A DNA stretch of 64,000 nt from Myxococcota bacterium (GTDB lineage: Bacteria; Myxococcota_A; Bradymonadia; UBA7976; UBA1532). Of the stretch, positions 32,498 through 42,073 are shown piece after piece. Location: assembly GCA_023150895.1 (NCBI GenBank), contig JAKLJY010000009.1, positions 1-64,000 on the forward strand, given 5' to 3'. Numbering within the stretch: the stretch's first letter is position 1; every line of letters begins with the position of its first letter. The notes under the pieces are model-generated. The model was given only the letters and a program-made list of their open reading frames with translations, was not told the DNA's origin and made no database searches. Made by a program: the position numbers and the translations under genes.

Positions 32498-33976
32498 ATG
32501 CCCCCGATGCCCGAACCCGAGAGAGCACGGCGCGGCGCCCCCCCGCACTCCATCGCGACGGCGCTCGGCGTCGCCGCGTTCGCGCTCGCCCTGTCGCCGG
32601 CACGCCCCGTCCATGCCCAGATTCGGGATTCGAACTACGCTCAGGTCGAGCAGGAGCTCGAGCGCCTGCTCACGGTGGCGGTCGAACGCTACGAGGATCT
32701 CCGCCTCGACTCGGCCGCGAGCGCCCTCGACCTCGCCGTCAACGAGGCCCGGGACAACGGCTACACGGGACGCCTGCTCGCCGAGATTCACATGTGGCGG
32801 GGCCTCGTCTTCTTCGCGCGCAAGGGCGAGGACTACGAGCGCAATACGCGCGACGCGTTCGTGCAGGCCCTCACGGCGGACCGCTCGGTGCGGCTCTCCC
32901 CCGAGGTCGCGACGCCGACGCTCGAAGCCGTCTTCGACACCGCCCTGCAGAGTCTGACCAACGGACAGGTCTGCGAAACGGCGCCGACCGGCGCCCGGTT
33001 CGACGGGCACATCACCCACACGCCGCGCCGCCGCGTCGACGCGGGGCGACCCGTGACGCTCGAGGCGACCGTCACACCGATTCTGCGCGGTCGCATGGAG
33101 ACGTTTCACGTCTTCTTCCGCACGTCGAAGATGGACGGTGTCCGCCGCCTCCCCATGACGGCCGCCGGCGGCGACCGCTACGTCGCCCAGATCCCCGGCA
33201 AGTACATCCGGGGCACGGTGCTGACCTACTACATGCTCGTCGACGACCGCGAGGGCAGCCTCATCGCGCAGTACCAGAGCGTCCAGACACCGGCGAAGGT
33301 GGTCATCGACGACCTCCCGACCGGGGAAGCCCTCGGCGACGACGGCGGCGACGCCGGCGCCGACGAGTCGGAGGCGACGGAGGACGAGGCCCGCCGCCCC
33401 GACCGACGAGACCCCGAACCCGAACCCGAACCCGAGCCCGATGCCGGCCCGTCGAGCCTCGACGAGGAGCCCACCCCGAGCCGCCGCGGCGGCCGCATCA
33501 CGGCGGGGTTCGCGCTCGGCACGGGCCTCGGGCGGGTCACGGACGCCTCTCGCCCGCAGACCCGCACGAAAGCCAAGGTCGCGCCGGGCATGGCCTTCGC
33601 GCCGCTGCACACCTTGCTCGAGGTCGACTACCGGGTCGCGGACCGCGTCAGCGTCGGACTGCTCGCGCGCGTGCAGCTCGTCGACTTCACCCACCTCGAG
33701 GGGCTGCGCGTGCGCTACGAGGCCCTGCGCATGGGCGGACACGGCGTCTCGGTCCGCGGCGGGCTGGCCTACGGTCACATCAGCCATCAGGTGCCGCTCG
33801 GCCCCTACCGCGACTTCACGCTCGAAGGCCCCTTCGGTTACACCCTCGGCGTTTCGTACGCGCTCGGGTTGAACCGGCGGTGGTCCTTCGTCGTGTCGCC
33901 GGACTTCTGGCACATGATGGGCGACGCGCCGACGCAACACTTCGATCTGTCGCTGGGAGCGGCGGCCCGGTTCTGA
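32498..33976 (+). CDS. Secreted protein with helical N-domain and barrel-like C-domain
   Basis: 492 residues. Signal peptide ending PVHAQ (about residue 40). The next 120 residues are helical and TPR-like (QVEQELERLLTVAVERYED, SAASALDLAVNEARDNG), followed by a beta domain (VTLEATVTPILRGRMETFHV), an acidic Pro linker (EPEPEPEP) and a final 170 residues with alternating beta strands ending in LGAAARF, an outer-membrane-barrel-like end. Probably an outer-membrane protein with a periplasmic helical domain. ATG 32498 fits the signal peptide; ATG 32507 is also possible. Confidence 0.7.
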   Translation: MPPMPEPERARRGAPPHSIATALGVAAFALALSPARPVHAQIRDSNYAQVEQELERLLTVAVERYEDLRLDSAASALDLAVNEARDNGYTGRLLAEIHMWRGLVFFARKGEDYERNTRDAFVQALTADRSVRLSPEVATPTLEAVFDTALQSLTNGQVCETAPTGARFDGHITHTPRRRVDAGRPVTLEATVTPILRGRMETFHVFFRTSKMDGVRRLPMTAAGGDRYVAQIPGKYIRGTVLTYYMLVDDREGSLIAQYQSVQTPAKVVIDDLPTGEALGDDGGDAGADESEATEDEARRPDRRDPEPEPEPEPDAGPSSLDEEPTPSRRGGRITAGFALGTGLGRVTDASRPQTRTKAKVAPGMAFAPLHTLLEVDYRVADRVSVGLLARVQLVDFTHLEGLRVRYEALRMGGHGVSVRGGLAYGHISHQVPLGPYRDFTLEGPFGYTLGVSYALGLNRRWSFVVSPDFWHMMGDAPTQHFDLSLGAAARF

Positions 33977-33980
33977 CGGC

Positions 33981-36644
33981 TCAGCGGCGCACCAGTCGCA
34001 CACGACGCTCCGCCGCCGCGGCGACCTCGGCGGCCGAGTACGGCATCTCCCGGACGCGCCCCTCCGTCCAGTCGGGCAAGAGGTCGTCGAAGTGCGGACC
34101 GTCGGGCTCGGCGACGTTGCCGAGCGGGAAGTTGTAGTGAATCCGGGGCGGGCCATCGGCGGTCGGGAAGTGCGCGATCATGCGCTCGACGGGCCCGTAG
34201 TCCGACGGCCAGTCGTGAAGGGGCCGCCCGTCCTCCCGGAAGCGCGCGTGCGCGACGTTGACGGTGTCTTCGCCGCCGTCGGTCGGGACCTGAAGCACCG
34301 GCATGCCGAGGCCGAACGCGTTGTCGAAGTCGGAGAAACGCACCGCATCGAACCGATAGCGCCACGGCTCGACGCCGCCGAATCGCGCCGTCAGCCACGT
34401 CGCTGTCTCTTCGAGCGCGCCGAGCAGAAGGCCGTGCGGCCCCTCTCCGTCGAGCAGCGGCTCGGTCGCGGGCTCGAGCCCGGCGAGCGTCTGCAGCGCG
34501 ACCTTCATCACGAAGAACGGCGCGACCCCCGCGACGCGCTCGTAGATGATGCCGGTGATGTCGTCCTCGAGGAGCCGCGCGGCGGCGAAGTGCATCAGCG
34601 CGTGGAACGCGACGGCGCCCGCCGAATCCCGCGCCATGCGGCGGTCCCACGTCACAGTGATGAGCTCGACGAGTGTCGCCAGATCGGCCCGGTCGGCGTA
34701 GGGCGAAAGCGCCGGGTCGAGGCCCGCCGTCACCGCCTGCCAGGCCGCTTCGAGCAACACGACGAGATCGTCGGCCATGCCGCTGTGAACGTCGTTCTGA
34801 AGCAGGCGCATGTCTTCGACGGTGAGGCCGCCCCGGGCCGTCAGGCGCTCGAGCTCGACGGTGATCCGGTGCGCCCGGTAGCCCGGGTCGAAGTAGGCAC
34901 CGTAGTAGAAGGGCGCGTCGGACAGATCGCCGTCCGCGGTGAAACCATGCGGATCGTTGTTGGCCGTCACGACGAATCCCCGCGTCCCGGCGCGCCCGTG
35001 GGGCAGTTCGTCCGGACCGAGGGCGCCGGGCTGCCAGAGCGCCGAAGGGTCGCTGCCGTCCATGAGGCGCCAGGGCTCTCGACCCGGCGCGGGTGTGTTC
35101 CGCCGGGGCACTTCGAGCCCGACCCGATAGGTCAGCGCACGACGATCGATGGCCACCCAGTTGTACGACATCTCGGGAATCGCCATCACGGCGCGGTCGA
35201 AGTCGTCGACGTCCCGCGCGCGATTGAGGCCGAGGAAGTAACGCGAGCTGCGCCCCTTGAAGCCCGTCCAGCCGATCATCACGCGCTTGCCCGGGGCGGC
35301 GAGGGGCAACGGGACCCCCACCACGAGGGGATCGAATAGCACGCCGTGACCCGGGACCCGGGCGAAGCTCATCTCGCGGGCGCCCCCCTCCCGCAGGGGG
35401 ACGACCTCCGTGCGGGTCTCGATCGGGACGGGCTCGCCGCCGATCAGCGCCGTCTGGCCGTCGTCCGAAACCGGGACCTCCCAGAGGTCCATGACATCGC
35501 CGAACGCGCTCGTCGGCGTCCACGCGATGTCCCGGTTGTGGCCGGCGAACAGACCCGGCGCCGCGGTGAACGCGAACCCGGCGACATCGAACGTGCCGCC
35601 GCCGTCGAGGCTGTCGAGGTGCACCGCGTACATGTTGCCCATCAGCGTGAACTGCAGGTGCGGATCGCCGGCGAGCATCGGGCGTCCGTCGGCGGTGAAA
35701 CGGCCGTCGACCGCCCAGCTGTTGCTACCGGCCCGCGGTGCACCGATGAGATCCCGCAACGCCGCGGGCCCGAAGGGCAGATCGGGACAGACGCGCCCGG
35801 TCGGCAGGCCCGCCTGCGCGAGGCGTGTGTCGCGCGGAAGGGAGAGCGCACCGAACTGCTGATCCTCCGGCGGGATCTGCCACGTTTCGCGCCCGGGGAC
35901 GAAGAGCACCGGGGCGAGCGCGTCGAGGGCCTGCGGCGCGAGCTGACCCAGAATCGTCGTCAGGATCTCATAGAGGATGGTCTGATCCAGCCCCAGGTGG
36001 ATCATCTTCTGGACGATGACGGGATCGTCCTCCGCCCACGGTTCCGGCAGGAAGTCGAGCGCGTCCGGGCCGAAGCCGAACGGGAGCGGGACCTCGCCTT
36101 CGCGGACCTCTTCGACGCGTCGATTGAGACCCGCGCGCCACGCCTGCAACAGACGCCAGTGCTCGGGGTCCTCGCGACGCATGAGCTCGGCGTCGAGCCG
36201 GCCGAAGTGCGGCAGATCGAACGTTCGCACGAGCAGGTCGTCCTGCAACGTCGTCGCGCCGAAGCTGCCCTTCGCATTCTGCCCGAGAACCTCGGCGCGT
36301 CGCCCGTGGGCGAATCGCCGCCACATCTCGAGCTGAAGCATGCGGTCGCTGGCGAGCTGATAGCCGTAGGCGTAGAACAGGTCTTCGTCGGTCGAGGCGT
36401 AGATGTGGGGCACGCCCGAGCGGTCGATGACGATGAGCGCCTCGCCCGGCGGTGGCGGCGGACCGACGGGCAAGGCCGGCTCGGCGGGCTCGGCGGGTGA
36501 TGACGAACCGGACGGGGCCGGCGCCGGTGCGAGCACGCGGTCGCGGACGGCGCCGGATGCACCGCCCCCGGTCTCGCAGGCCGCGCAGGCGAGCGTTCCC
36601 CCGAGCGCCCATGCGAGGGCGCGGTGTGGCGACATGAGAAGCAT
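33981..36644 (-). CDS. Penicillin acylase-family N-terminal nucleophile hydrolase (lipoprotein)
   Basis: 887 residues. Signal peptide with lipobox at Cys20 or Cys23 (LACAAC). Domain order is alpha chain, spacer, beta chain, as in penicillin/acyl-homoserine-lactone acylases: VIDRSGVPHIYAST and DLFYAYGYQLASDRMLQLEMWRR in the alpha part, then the autocleavage site AGSNSWAVDG with Ser307 as the future N-terminal nucleophile, GDPHL, GHNRDIAW, and VVTANNDPHG near 580. All catalytic blocks look intact. It cleaves amides; substrate (penicillin, AHL, peptide antibiotic) cannot be inferred. Starts 23 bases after the upstream lipoprotein gene, so they are likely co-transcribed. Confidence 0.92.
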   Translation of the reverse strand: MLLMSPHRALAWALGGTLACAACETGGGASGAVRDRVLAPAPAPSGSSSPAEPAEPALPVGPPPPPGEALIVIDRSGVPHIYASTDEDLFYAYGYQLASDRMLQLEMWRRFAHGRRAEVLGQNAKGSFGATTLQDDLLVRTFDLPHFGRLDAELMRREDPEHWRLLQAWRAGLNRRVEEVREGEVPLPFGFGPDALDFLPEPWAEDDPVIVQKMIHLGLDQTILYEILTTILGQLAPQALDALAPVLFVPGRETWQIPPEDQQFGALSLPRDTRLAQAGLPTGRVCPDLPFGPAALRDLIGAPRAGSNSWAVDGRFTADGRPMLAGDPHLQFTLMGNMYAVHLDSLDGGGTFDVAGFAFTAAPGLFAGHNRDIAWTPTSAFGDVMDLWEVPVSDDGQTALIGGEPVPIETRTEVVPLREGGAREMSFARVPGHGVLFDPLVVGVPLPLAAPGKRVMIGWTGFKGRSSRYFLGLNRARDVDDFDRAVMAIPEMSYNWVAIDRRALTYRVGLEVPRRNTPAPGREPWRLMDGSDPSALWQPGALGPDELPHGRAGTRGFVVTANNDPHGFTADGDLSDAPFYYGAYFDPGYRAHRITVELERLTARGGLTVEDMRLLQNDVHSGMADDLVVLLEAAWQAVTAGLDPALSPYADRADLATLVELITVTWDRRMARDSAGAVAFHALMHFAAARLLEDDITGIIYERVAGVAPFFVMKVALQTLAGLEPATEPLLDGEGPHGLLLGALEETATWLTARFGGVEPWRYRFDAVRFSDFDNAFGLGMPVLQVPTDGGEDTVNVAHARFREDGRPLHDWPSDYGPVERMIAHFPTADGPPRIHYNFPLGNVAEPDGPHFDDLLPDWTEGRVREMPYSAAEVAAAAERRVRLVRR

Positions 36645-36667
36645 CCGTCGTCGATCGTTCGCCGATC

Positions 36668-37804
36668 TCACATCGGGAGCGCGGCGCGCACGTCCGCGCA
36701 GGTGGCGCCGTCGGGGAGCTGAGCCATGGTGTAGGTGGCGCCCCCGATGGTGAACGCGGGCTGATTCGAGTCGATGAAGTCCGACTCCGTCGACGAACAG
36801 ATGGAGCCGTCGTTGCGCCGGCATCCGATGACATGACTTTCGAAGAGATGGACCGCGGCGGGGCCGGAGGCCGTCGAGCAACTGTCGCGCTGGCCATCGA
36901 GCTGTACCCGGGTGCGCGTCGCGAGGAAGAGCTCGCTCGCGCGGGGTCCGTTGGGATTGAGCGCGCCGTCGAGGGAGAGCGGCGGGGCGCTGAAGCCGGC
37001 ATCCGTCCGCGGCAGAGCCTTGATGCCGGGCTCCCCGTCCCCGTCGTGGTCGAAGCCGCTCAGCTCGGAGCCCTTTGCCGGCCAGGGCGAGTTGTCCGGG
37101 TCCGGCAGCGTGGCACCGACGAGCGAGGTCACCGGCTGCATGCTGACCGTCGCCCCGGGCCCGAAGCCGCCGAGTACGCCGTTGGCGGTGAACTCGGGCA
37201 TGCCCGGGGCGTCCCAGACGGCATCGGGGATGACCGTCTGCACCTGCCCGCCCCCGGCGAGGAAGGTCTTGGTCAGGGCCGGGATGACACTGCCGCACGG
37301 CTGAACCTTGCCCACCACCGGCACGCTCCCGTCGGGGTTTACCTGATCCCAGTGCAGCTCCGTCATGGTCCAGATATGGAGCGTCCCCGAGCCCGCCTCG
37401 ACGCCGATGTTCCCGGGCCAGGAGATCTGCGCGACGATGTGATTGCCGGTCAGCGCGTACTTGTCCGGGTTCTCGGGACATTCACCGCCCCCGCCCGGAT
37501 CACTCGGCGGGGCGGTCGGCGTCGCCGGGGGGGCCGTCGGGGCGGCCGTCGGCGTGGCCGGCGGCGCGGTCGGTGCGCCGGTCGGCGTGGCCGGCGGGGC
37601 GGTCGGCCCGCCGGGCGGGCTGCCGGTGCCCCCCGTGGCGAAGACGCCGTCGTTCCCGGCGTCGGCGTCGTCTGCGTCGTCCGGCGGCGCATTGGTGCAC
37701 GCCGCGAGGGCGACGGTGACGGCGAGGCCGAGACGCGTCGCGGTGCGGCGACTGTCGGTTCGGACGAAGGCGGGGCACGATGCAGAGACGGGGCGCGAAG
37801 ACAT
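36668..37804 (-). CDS. Lipoprotein with APPATPT repeats, upstream of the acylase
   Basis: 378 residues, unknown function. ATG 37804 has AGGAG upstream; lipobox LAAC (Cys36), acidic Asp-rich start (NAPPDDADDADAG), then a Thr/Pro/Ala linker of APPATPT units and a beta-rich domain (KYALTGNHIVAQISWPGNIG, VQTVIPDAVWDAPGMPEF) with two Cys pairs near the C-terminus. It probably forms an operon with the acylase and could present or assist it at the surface. Confidence 0.75.
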   Translation of the reverse strand: MSSRPVSASCPAFVRTDSRRTATRLGLAVTVALAACTNAPPDDADDADAGNDGVFATGGTGSPPGGPTAPPATPTGAPTAPPATPTAAPTAPPATPTAPPSDPGGGGECPENPDKYALTGNHIVAQISWPGNIGVEAGSGTLHIWTMTELHWDQVNPDGSVPVVGKVQPCGSVIPALTKTFLAGGGQVQTVIPDAVWDAPGMPEFTANGVLGGFGPGATVSMQPVTSLVGATLPDPDNSPWPAKGSELSGFDHDGDGEPGIKALPRTDAGFSAPPLSLDGALNPNGPRASELFLATRTRVQLDGQRDSCSTASGPAAVHLFESHVIGCRRNDGSICSSTESDFIDSNQPAFTIGGATYTMAQLPDGATCADVRAALPM

Positions 37805-38162
37805 CTTACGGGACTCCTGAGTCGCAGTCGGTTGGCGTGGGGCTGCGCCCCCGCACGTAGCAAAGCCCGGACCAACACACCCGATGCGATGCCGGGGCGG
37901 CCCGGCGGGCCGATTCGGGCCGGGTCGGATCGTCTCGGTCGTGGGCGGGCTGTGACCCGCACGCCACACTCTGACCGCCGAGGTCTCAGCGGGGCGTCAC
38001 GCTTGCGCGCCGGAGCCGCCACGCGTCACCGGGGCCGCGAGACGACGGGCCCACCGGTGCTCGAAGGGCGCACGGCGGCTTCCGGCGCGGTCGAGCGCCG
38101 CGTCCGAGAACCGCCCGGCCGGGTCGGCCAGCGCGGCCCGAGGGTACCGGCACGCGCCGTGC
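37805..38162. other. Divergent intergenic region (358 bp)
   Basis: Lies between the starts of the acylase operon and the copper monooxygenase gene, so it must carry two promoters. Several GC hairpins are visible, for example CGGCCCG pairing with CGGGCCG near 37896-37920 and a GTGGGG/CCCC stem near 37838. No convincing -35/-10 pair or gene. Confidence 0.4.
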
Positions 38163-39755
38163 ATGGTGCATCGACACCGCATGCTCGCCCATCTTCCCAG
38201 CCTCCGAGTCCTCCGCGGTGCGCGCCGCGACGCCCTCGTCACGCGCTTCGCGGTCGCGGCCGCGCTTTTCGTCGCCGGCTGCGCGACGGCGTATGAGCCG
38301 GGCGACGACGAAGGCGCGGGCCCGGACTGCCCCCCCGGCCTCATCTGCGAGACCGCCGGCGAGGGGCCCGCACTGACGCCCTTCCAGCCCACGCCGACGT
38401 CTCCCGATGCCGGCGCTCCGGCTGCGGCGGACGCCGGCTCGGCCACGCCGTCCGCCCCCGCGCGGCCCGCACCGTCGCCCGCCCCGGGTTCGAGCGCCCC
38501 GAGCGCGAGTCCTGGGGGCGCCGCCGGCGGGGACATCCCCTGTGACGTCGCCACGATTCTCCAGAACCGCTGCGGCAGCTGTCACGGGGCGGAGCCGCGC
38601 TTCGGCGCGCCCCAGGCCCTCACGTCCCGCGACGCGCTCACCATCTGGAGTTCGTACGTCATCGATCGGGTCACGCACGTGCAGCGCCCGATGCCCCCAC
38701 CCCCCAACGAGCGCCTCACGCCCGCCGAACAGGACCGCCTCGTCGGCTGGTTGCAGCAGGGCGCGCCTGCCGGGGAGGCCTGTGACGGCGACGTCACACC
38801 GGGCACCGACGACGGCACCATGATCCCCGAGGTGCCCCCGCCCGCCGAGGATTGCGATCACGTCGTCGAGCTGACGGCGCACGGTGGCGGCGGCGGGCCC
38901 GACGCCCCGCCCTTTCAGGTCGCGCGGCGCAACGACAGCTACGTCTGTTTCGCCTTCAACGCCCCGTGGCAGGCCACGACGCACGGGCTCTCGTTTCACC
39001 CCATCGTCGACGACGACCGGACGCTTCACCACTGGCTTCTCTACGCGACGGACGACGCGAGCAAGCCCATTCACGGGCGCCCCCGGCAGCACGGCGAGGT
39101 CTATGACTGCGACGGCACGAACCCGGGTATGGCACTCATGGTGGGGTGGGCGCCCGGCGGCGTGCCGGTGGTCATGCCCCCGGACGTCGGCCTCGAGATG
39201 CCCCGCCCGGGCGGTCTCTTCGTGCTCGAGATCCACTATCACAACGATCAGGGCCTCGACTCGCGCGACCGCAGCGGTGTTCGGCTCTGCGCCTCGGAGA
39301 CCCTGCGCCCGAACACGGCCGCGACGCACTGGCTCGGCGAAGAGCGCGGCCCGGCGGGCATTCTTCCGTTCGCCGTCCCGACGGGCAACAGCGAGGTCAC
39401 CGGGCGCTGTACGCCGCAGTTGGGGACGGACGTCAACGTCCTGACCTCGACCCCGCACATGCACCGGCGCGGGACGCGGATGCGCACGGTGATTCACCGC
39501 GCGAGCGGCGGCGACGAGACCCTGCTCGACGAACCGTTCGACTACCAGAATCAGATCCTCTATCAGACGCCGAACGTGATTCACCCGGGCGATCGGCTGT
39601 CGACCACCTGCTTCTTCACCAATCCCGGCGGCATGGCCCACTTCGGGCCGTCCACCGACGACGAGATGTGTTTCAACTTCGTCATCGCCTGGCCCATCGG
39701 GCAGCTCGTCAACGGCTCGAGCCTCGTGGGTGCGCGCCACTCCTGTCTGAAGTGA
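38163..39755 (+). CDS. Cytochrome c-copper monooxygenase (PHM/DBH-like) lipoprotein
   Basis: 530 residues. Lipobox VAGC (Cys40), then ATAYEPGDDEGAG and a Pro/Ala linker. Residues 124-200 hold a class I cytochrome c motif CGSCH (137-141) with a possible axial Met177 in RPMPPPP. Residues 230-530 match type II copper ascorbate-dependent monooxygenases: CuH ligands His289 and His290 (LHHWLLYAT) and His358 (LEIHYHN), CuM ligands His432 and His434 (TPHMHRRG) and Met502 (DDEMCFNF). All six ligands are present, so an active hydroxylase is expected, with the heme as a possible electron entry point. The substrate is unknown. Seven bases separate it from the Cys-rich gene downstream. Confidence 0.9.
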   Translation: MVHRHRMLAHLPSLRVLRGARRDALVTRFAVAAALFVAGCATAYEPGDDEGAGPDCPPGLICETAGEGPALTPFQPTPTSPDAGAPAAADAGSATPSAPARPAPSPAPGSSAPSASPGGAAGGDIPCDVATILQNRCGSCHGAEPRFGAPQALTSRDALTIWSSYVIDRVTHVQRPMPPPPNERLTPAEQDRLVGWLQQGAPAGEACDGDVTPGTDDGTMIPEVPPPAEDCDHVVELTAHGGGGGPDAPPFQVARRNDSYVCFAFNAPWQATTHGLSFHPIVDDDRTLHHWLLYATDDASKPIHGRPRQHGEVYDCDGTNPGMALMVGWAPGGVPVVMPPDVGLEMPRPGGLFVLEIHYHNDQGLDSRDRSGVRLCASETLRPNTAATHWLGEERGPAGILPFAVPTGNSEVTGRCTPQLGTDVNVLTSTPHMHRRGTRMRTVIHRASGGDETLLDEPFDYQNQILYQTPNVIHPGDRLSTTCFFTNPGGMAHFGPSTDDEMCFNFVIAWPIGQLVNGSSLVGARHSCLK

Positions 39756-39762
39756 TTCGCCC

Positions 39763-40763
39763 GTGACCTCTCACCGTCGCCTCGATCGAACCCCGCTGCC
39801 GCGCAATCGCGGCGCCGCTTCGGTCTGGCTCCTCGGTGTGTTGGCCGCGACGACGCCCGGCTGCGCAGCCCTCGAGACGACGTCGCTTACGGCGAGCGTC
39901 GACGCGGGACCGGCGACGCCGGACGCCGAGCCGCCCCCGGCCAAACCGCCGCGCAAGCCCGTACCGGGCGCGAATGACGCCGACGCGTGTGACGGCGTGG
40001 ACGCATGGGGCACCTGCATCGGTCTCGAACTGCGCCGGTGCGAAGAGGGTCGGCTCGTGCGGACGCCCTGTGTCGCGCCGACGCCGGCCTGTGCCTGGGT
40101 GGACGATCGCACCGGGTTCGCCTGCGTCGGCGGCGAGCCCGGCGACGATGCGCCCGCCCCGCCCGGTGAAGATCCGGCCCCGTGGCCTGCGGCGACGTGG
40201 ACTACCTCGGCGCGTGCGACGGCGACGTCGCACTGTATTGCCACCGCGGGCGCCTCGAGCGCGTCGACTGCGGCACCTGGGGGCAGTTCTGTCGCTTCGT
40301 CGGCGAGACGACCGGGTTCTACTGCACGCCGGATGCCTCGCTGCCGCAAGCGCCACCCGCCGATGAGTCCCCGGAGGCCCCGCCCGCCCCGGACGAGCCC
40401 GAGGCCCCCCCCGCGCCCCCGGTCCCGGACGCGGGCGCTCCGCCCCCGCCGGACGCGCCGCCGGACGTGCCGCCGGACGACGGCGCCCCGGACCCTCCCG
40501 ACGAGCCCGTCGCGCCCGCGCCCCCCGAACCGGAGAGCGCCCCCGCCCCACCGGCCGGTCCCACCGAGCCCGATCCCCCGGATCCGCCCGTCGGACCGGA
40601 CGATTGCGCGACCCTCGGTTATCTCGGCCGATGCGACGGTGACGTCGCCGTCTGGTGTGAGGGCGGGCGTGTCGTGCGGCGGGACTGCCGCGCCGTCGAT
40701 GGACAAGGCTGCGGCTGGGTCGACGAATCCATCGGATGGTATTGCGGGGGCACCCCCCGCTGA
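39763..40763 (+). pseudogene. Cys-rich lipoprotein with three six-Cys domains, broken by one frameshift
   Basis: From GTG 39763 the frame encodes a lipoprotein (lipobox TPGC) and one six-Cys domain (DACDGVDAWGTCIG to GFACVG). At about 40177-40182 the reading frame must shift by one base to continue into the second domain (ACGDVDYLGACDGDVALYC) and, after a Pro/Asp linker, a third (CATLGYLGRCDGDVAVWC to WYCGG). Adding one C to the CCCC run at 40178-40181 restores one 333-residue protein. It is therefore a sequencing or assembly error, a true inactivation, or a phase-variable tract. It follows the copper monooxygenase gene by seven bases. The same domain occurs in the CAP lipoprotein near 52 kb. 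Confidence 0.75.
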
Positions 40764-40855
40764 AGACTGCGGGCGTCCCGAATCGACGCACGCCGAAGGA
40801 CACATTCTCTCTTCAGGTGAGTCCGCCCCGAGACGGCGGACATGGAGGACCGATC

Positions 40856-42073
40856 ATGCGAACCCCGAGACTCGGCGTCTTTGCGCTGGCCGCCACCGTC
40901 ATCGCAGGCTGCGGCGAACCCATCGGACCCGAACCGACCGCCGAAGAGGGCGCCGCGCCGGCGGGTGCCGAGACCGATCCGTTCTTTGGTGAGCTCGAAC
41001 CGAGCGCCGCGCCGGAGATGGTCGAGAAGCTCATCAACGGTGTCTTCACCCAGGAGCGACCGGAGGTCGGCACCTCGCTGGTCAACGGTGGCATGTGTAC
41101 GGCGACGCTCATCCGCCGGAACGTCGCCGTCACCGCGGCGCACTGTGTCGACTACCGCACGGCCGACCGGCCCGGCGCGAGCCTCGGCACCTTCACCGTC
41201 GAGGCGCTCGACGGGGCGGAGCACCGGTTCCGCATCGACGGCTATCGGTCGTACTCCCGCAGCAACGAGCCCGGCTCGAAGGACGTCGCGCTCATCCGCC
41301 TCGCCGAGCCCGTCCCCGGGGCGCTCGCCCGACCGGCGGCCCTCGCGGAGCGCTTCCCGAACGCCGGCGAGCAGGTGTTGTGGATGGGCTACGGCTGCGG
41401 TCGCCGCGGCTTCAGTGACGATCACAGCGGCCGCAAGCAGAAGATCGTCTTCGACTTCCGTCAGACCGACAACTCCTGCCCGGGCGACTCGGGCGGGCCG
41501 AGCTTCCTCGGGCTGAGCGGCCCCGTGTTCCGCGTCACGAGCGGGTACTACACCAACGGCGGCGGCGACATCTTCGGCGACGTGGTGGCCGTCCGTCCGC
41601 AGCTCACCCAGCAAGCCGACACCTGGTCGGCGGCCTACCCCGACGAGAGCCCGCCGGACGGCGGCGGCGAGGTCGACCCCGACGACGGCGGTGGTGACGT
41701 CGCACCGGCGCCGCCCCCCGTCCCCGAAGCGCCCGATGGCCCCACGGTCGAGTATCCCGACATCGCGCAGACCTACCTGCGCGGCCTGTGGGTCGCACTC
41801 GAGTGGAAACCCGTCTCCAACGCCGGCCGGTACGCCGTCGTGCTCATGGGTCGGGCCCCCGATGGCACGTGGGCCTACACGGCCCGCTTCGATCCGGGCA
41901 AGGACACCGACCGCGGCACGAAGTACGCCTGGCTCAGCGCCCGCGAGCTGTGCGCGAAGATGCCGGCGGCCACGGCCGGTCAGTCCCTTCTGCTGTCGGC
42001 CGAGGTGCGCCCCGACGATGTGAAGGCCCGCGCCCGCCGGGCGCCCGTGCCGCAGCCGCTCGTCTGTCCGTGA
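40856..42073 (+). CDS. Trypsin-like serine protease lipoprotein
   Basis: 405 residues. Start ATG 40856 has GGAGGA six bases upstream; lipobox IAGC (Cys19). S1 chymotrypsin fold with catalytic His96 (TAAHC), Asp143 (SKDVALIRLA) and Ser212 (CPGDSGGP). A Gly/Asp linker (about 285-320) leads to a C-terminal beta domain (TYLRGLWVALEWKPVSNAG) resembling a fibronectin III-type module. The short stretch before the domain (EKLINGVF) could be an activation peptide. First gene of an overlapping trio with a lipoprotein and a FadL-like barrel. Confidence 0.92.
   Translation: MRTPRLGVFALAATVIAGCGEPIGPEPTAEEGAAPAGAETDPFFGELEPSAAPEMVEKLINGVFTQERPEVGTSLVNGGMCTATLIRRNVAVTAAHCVDYRTADRPGASLGTFTVEALDGAEHRFRIDGYRSYSRSNEPGSKDVALIRLAEPVPGALARPAALAERFPNAGEQVLWMGYGCGRRGFSDDHSGRKQKIVFDFRQTDNSCPGDSGGPSFLGLSGPVFRVTSGYYTNGGGDIFGDVVAVRPQLTQQADTWSAAYPDESPPDGGGEVDPDDGGGDVAPAPPPVPEAPDGPTVEYPDIAQTYLRGLWVALEWKPVSNAGRYAVVLMGRAPDGTWAYTARFDPGKDTDRGTKYAWLSARELCAKMPAATAGQSLLLSAEVRPDDVKARARRAPVPQPLVCP

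Noticed and set aside
39763-40992. One continuous 409-codon frame covering the Cys-rich gene and the trypsin start
   Set aside because: After about 40182 this frame becomes Ser/Arg/Pro shadow sequence; domain repeats continue in the other frame, so a frameshift explains it better.
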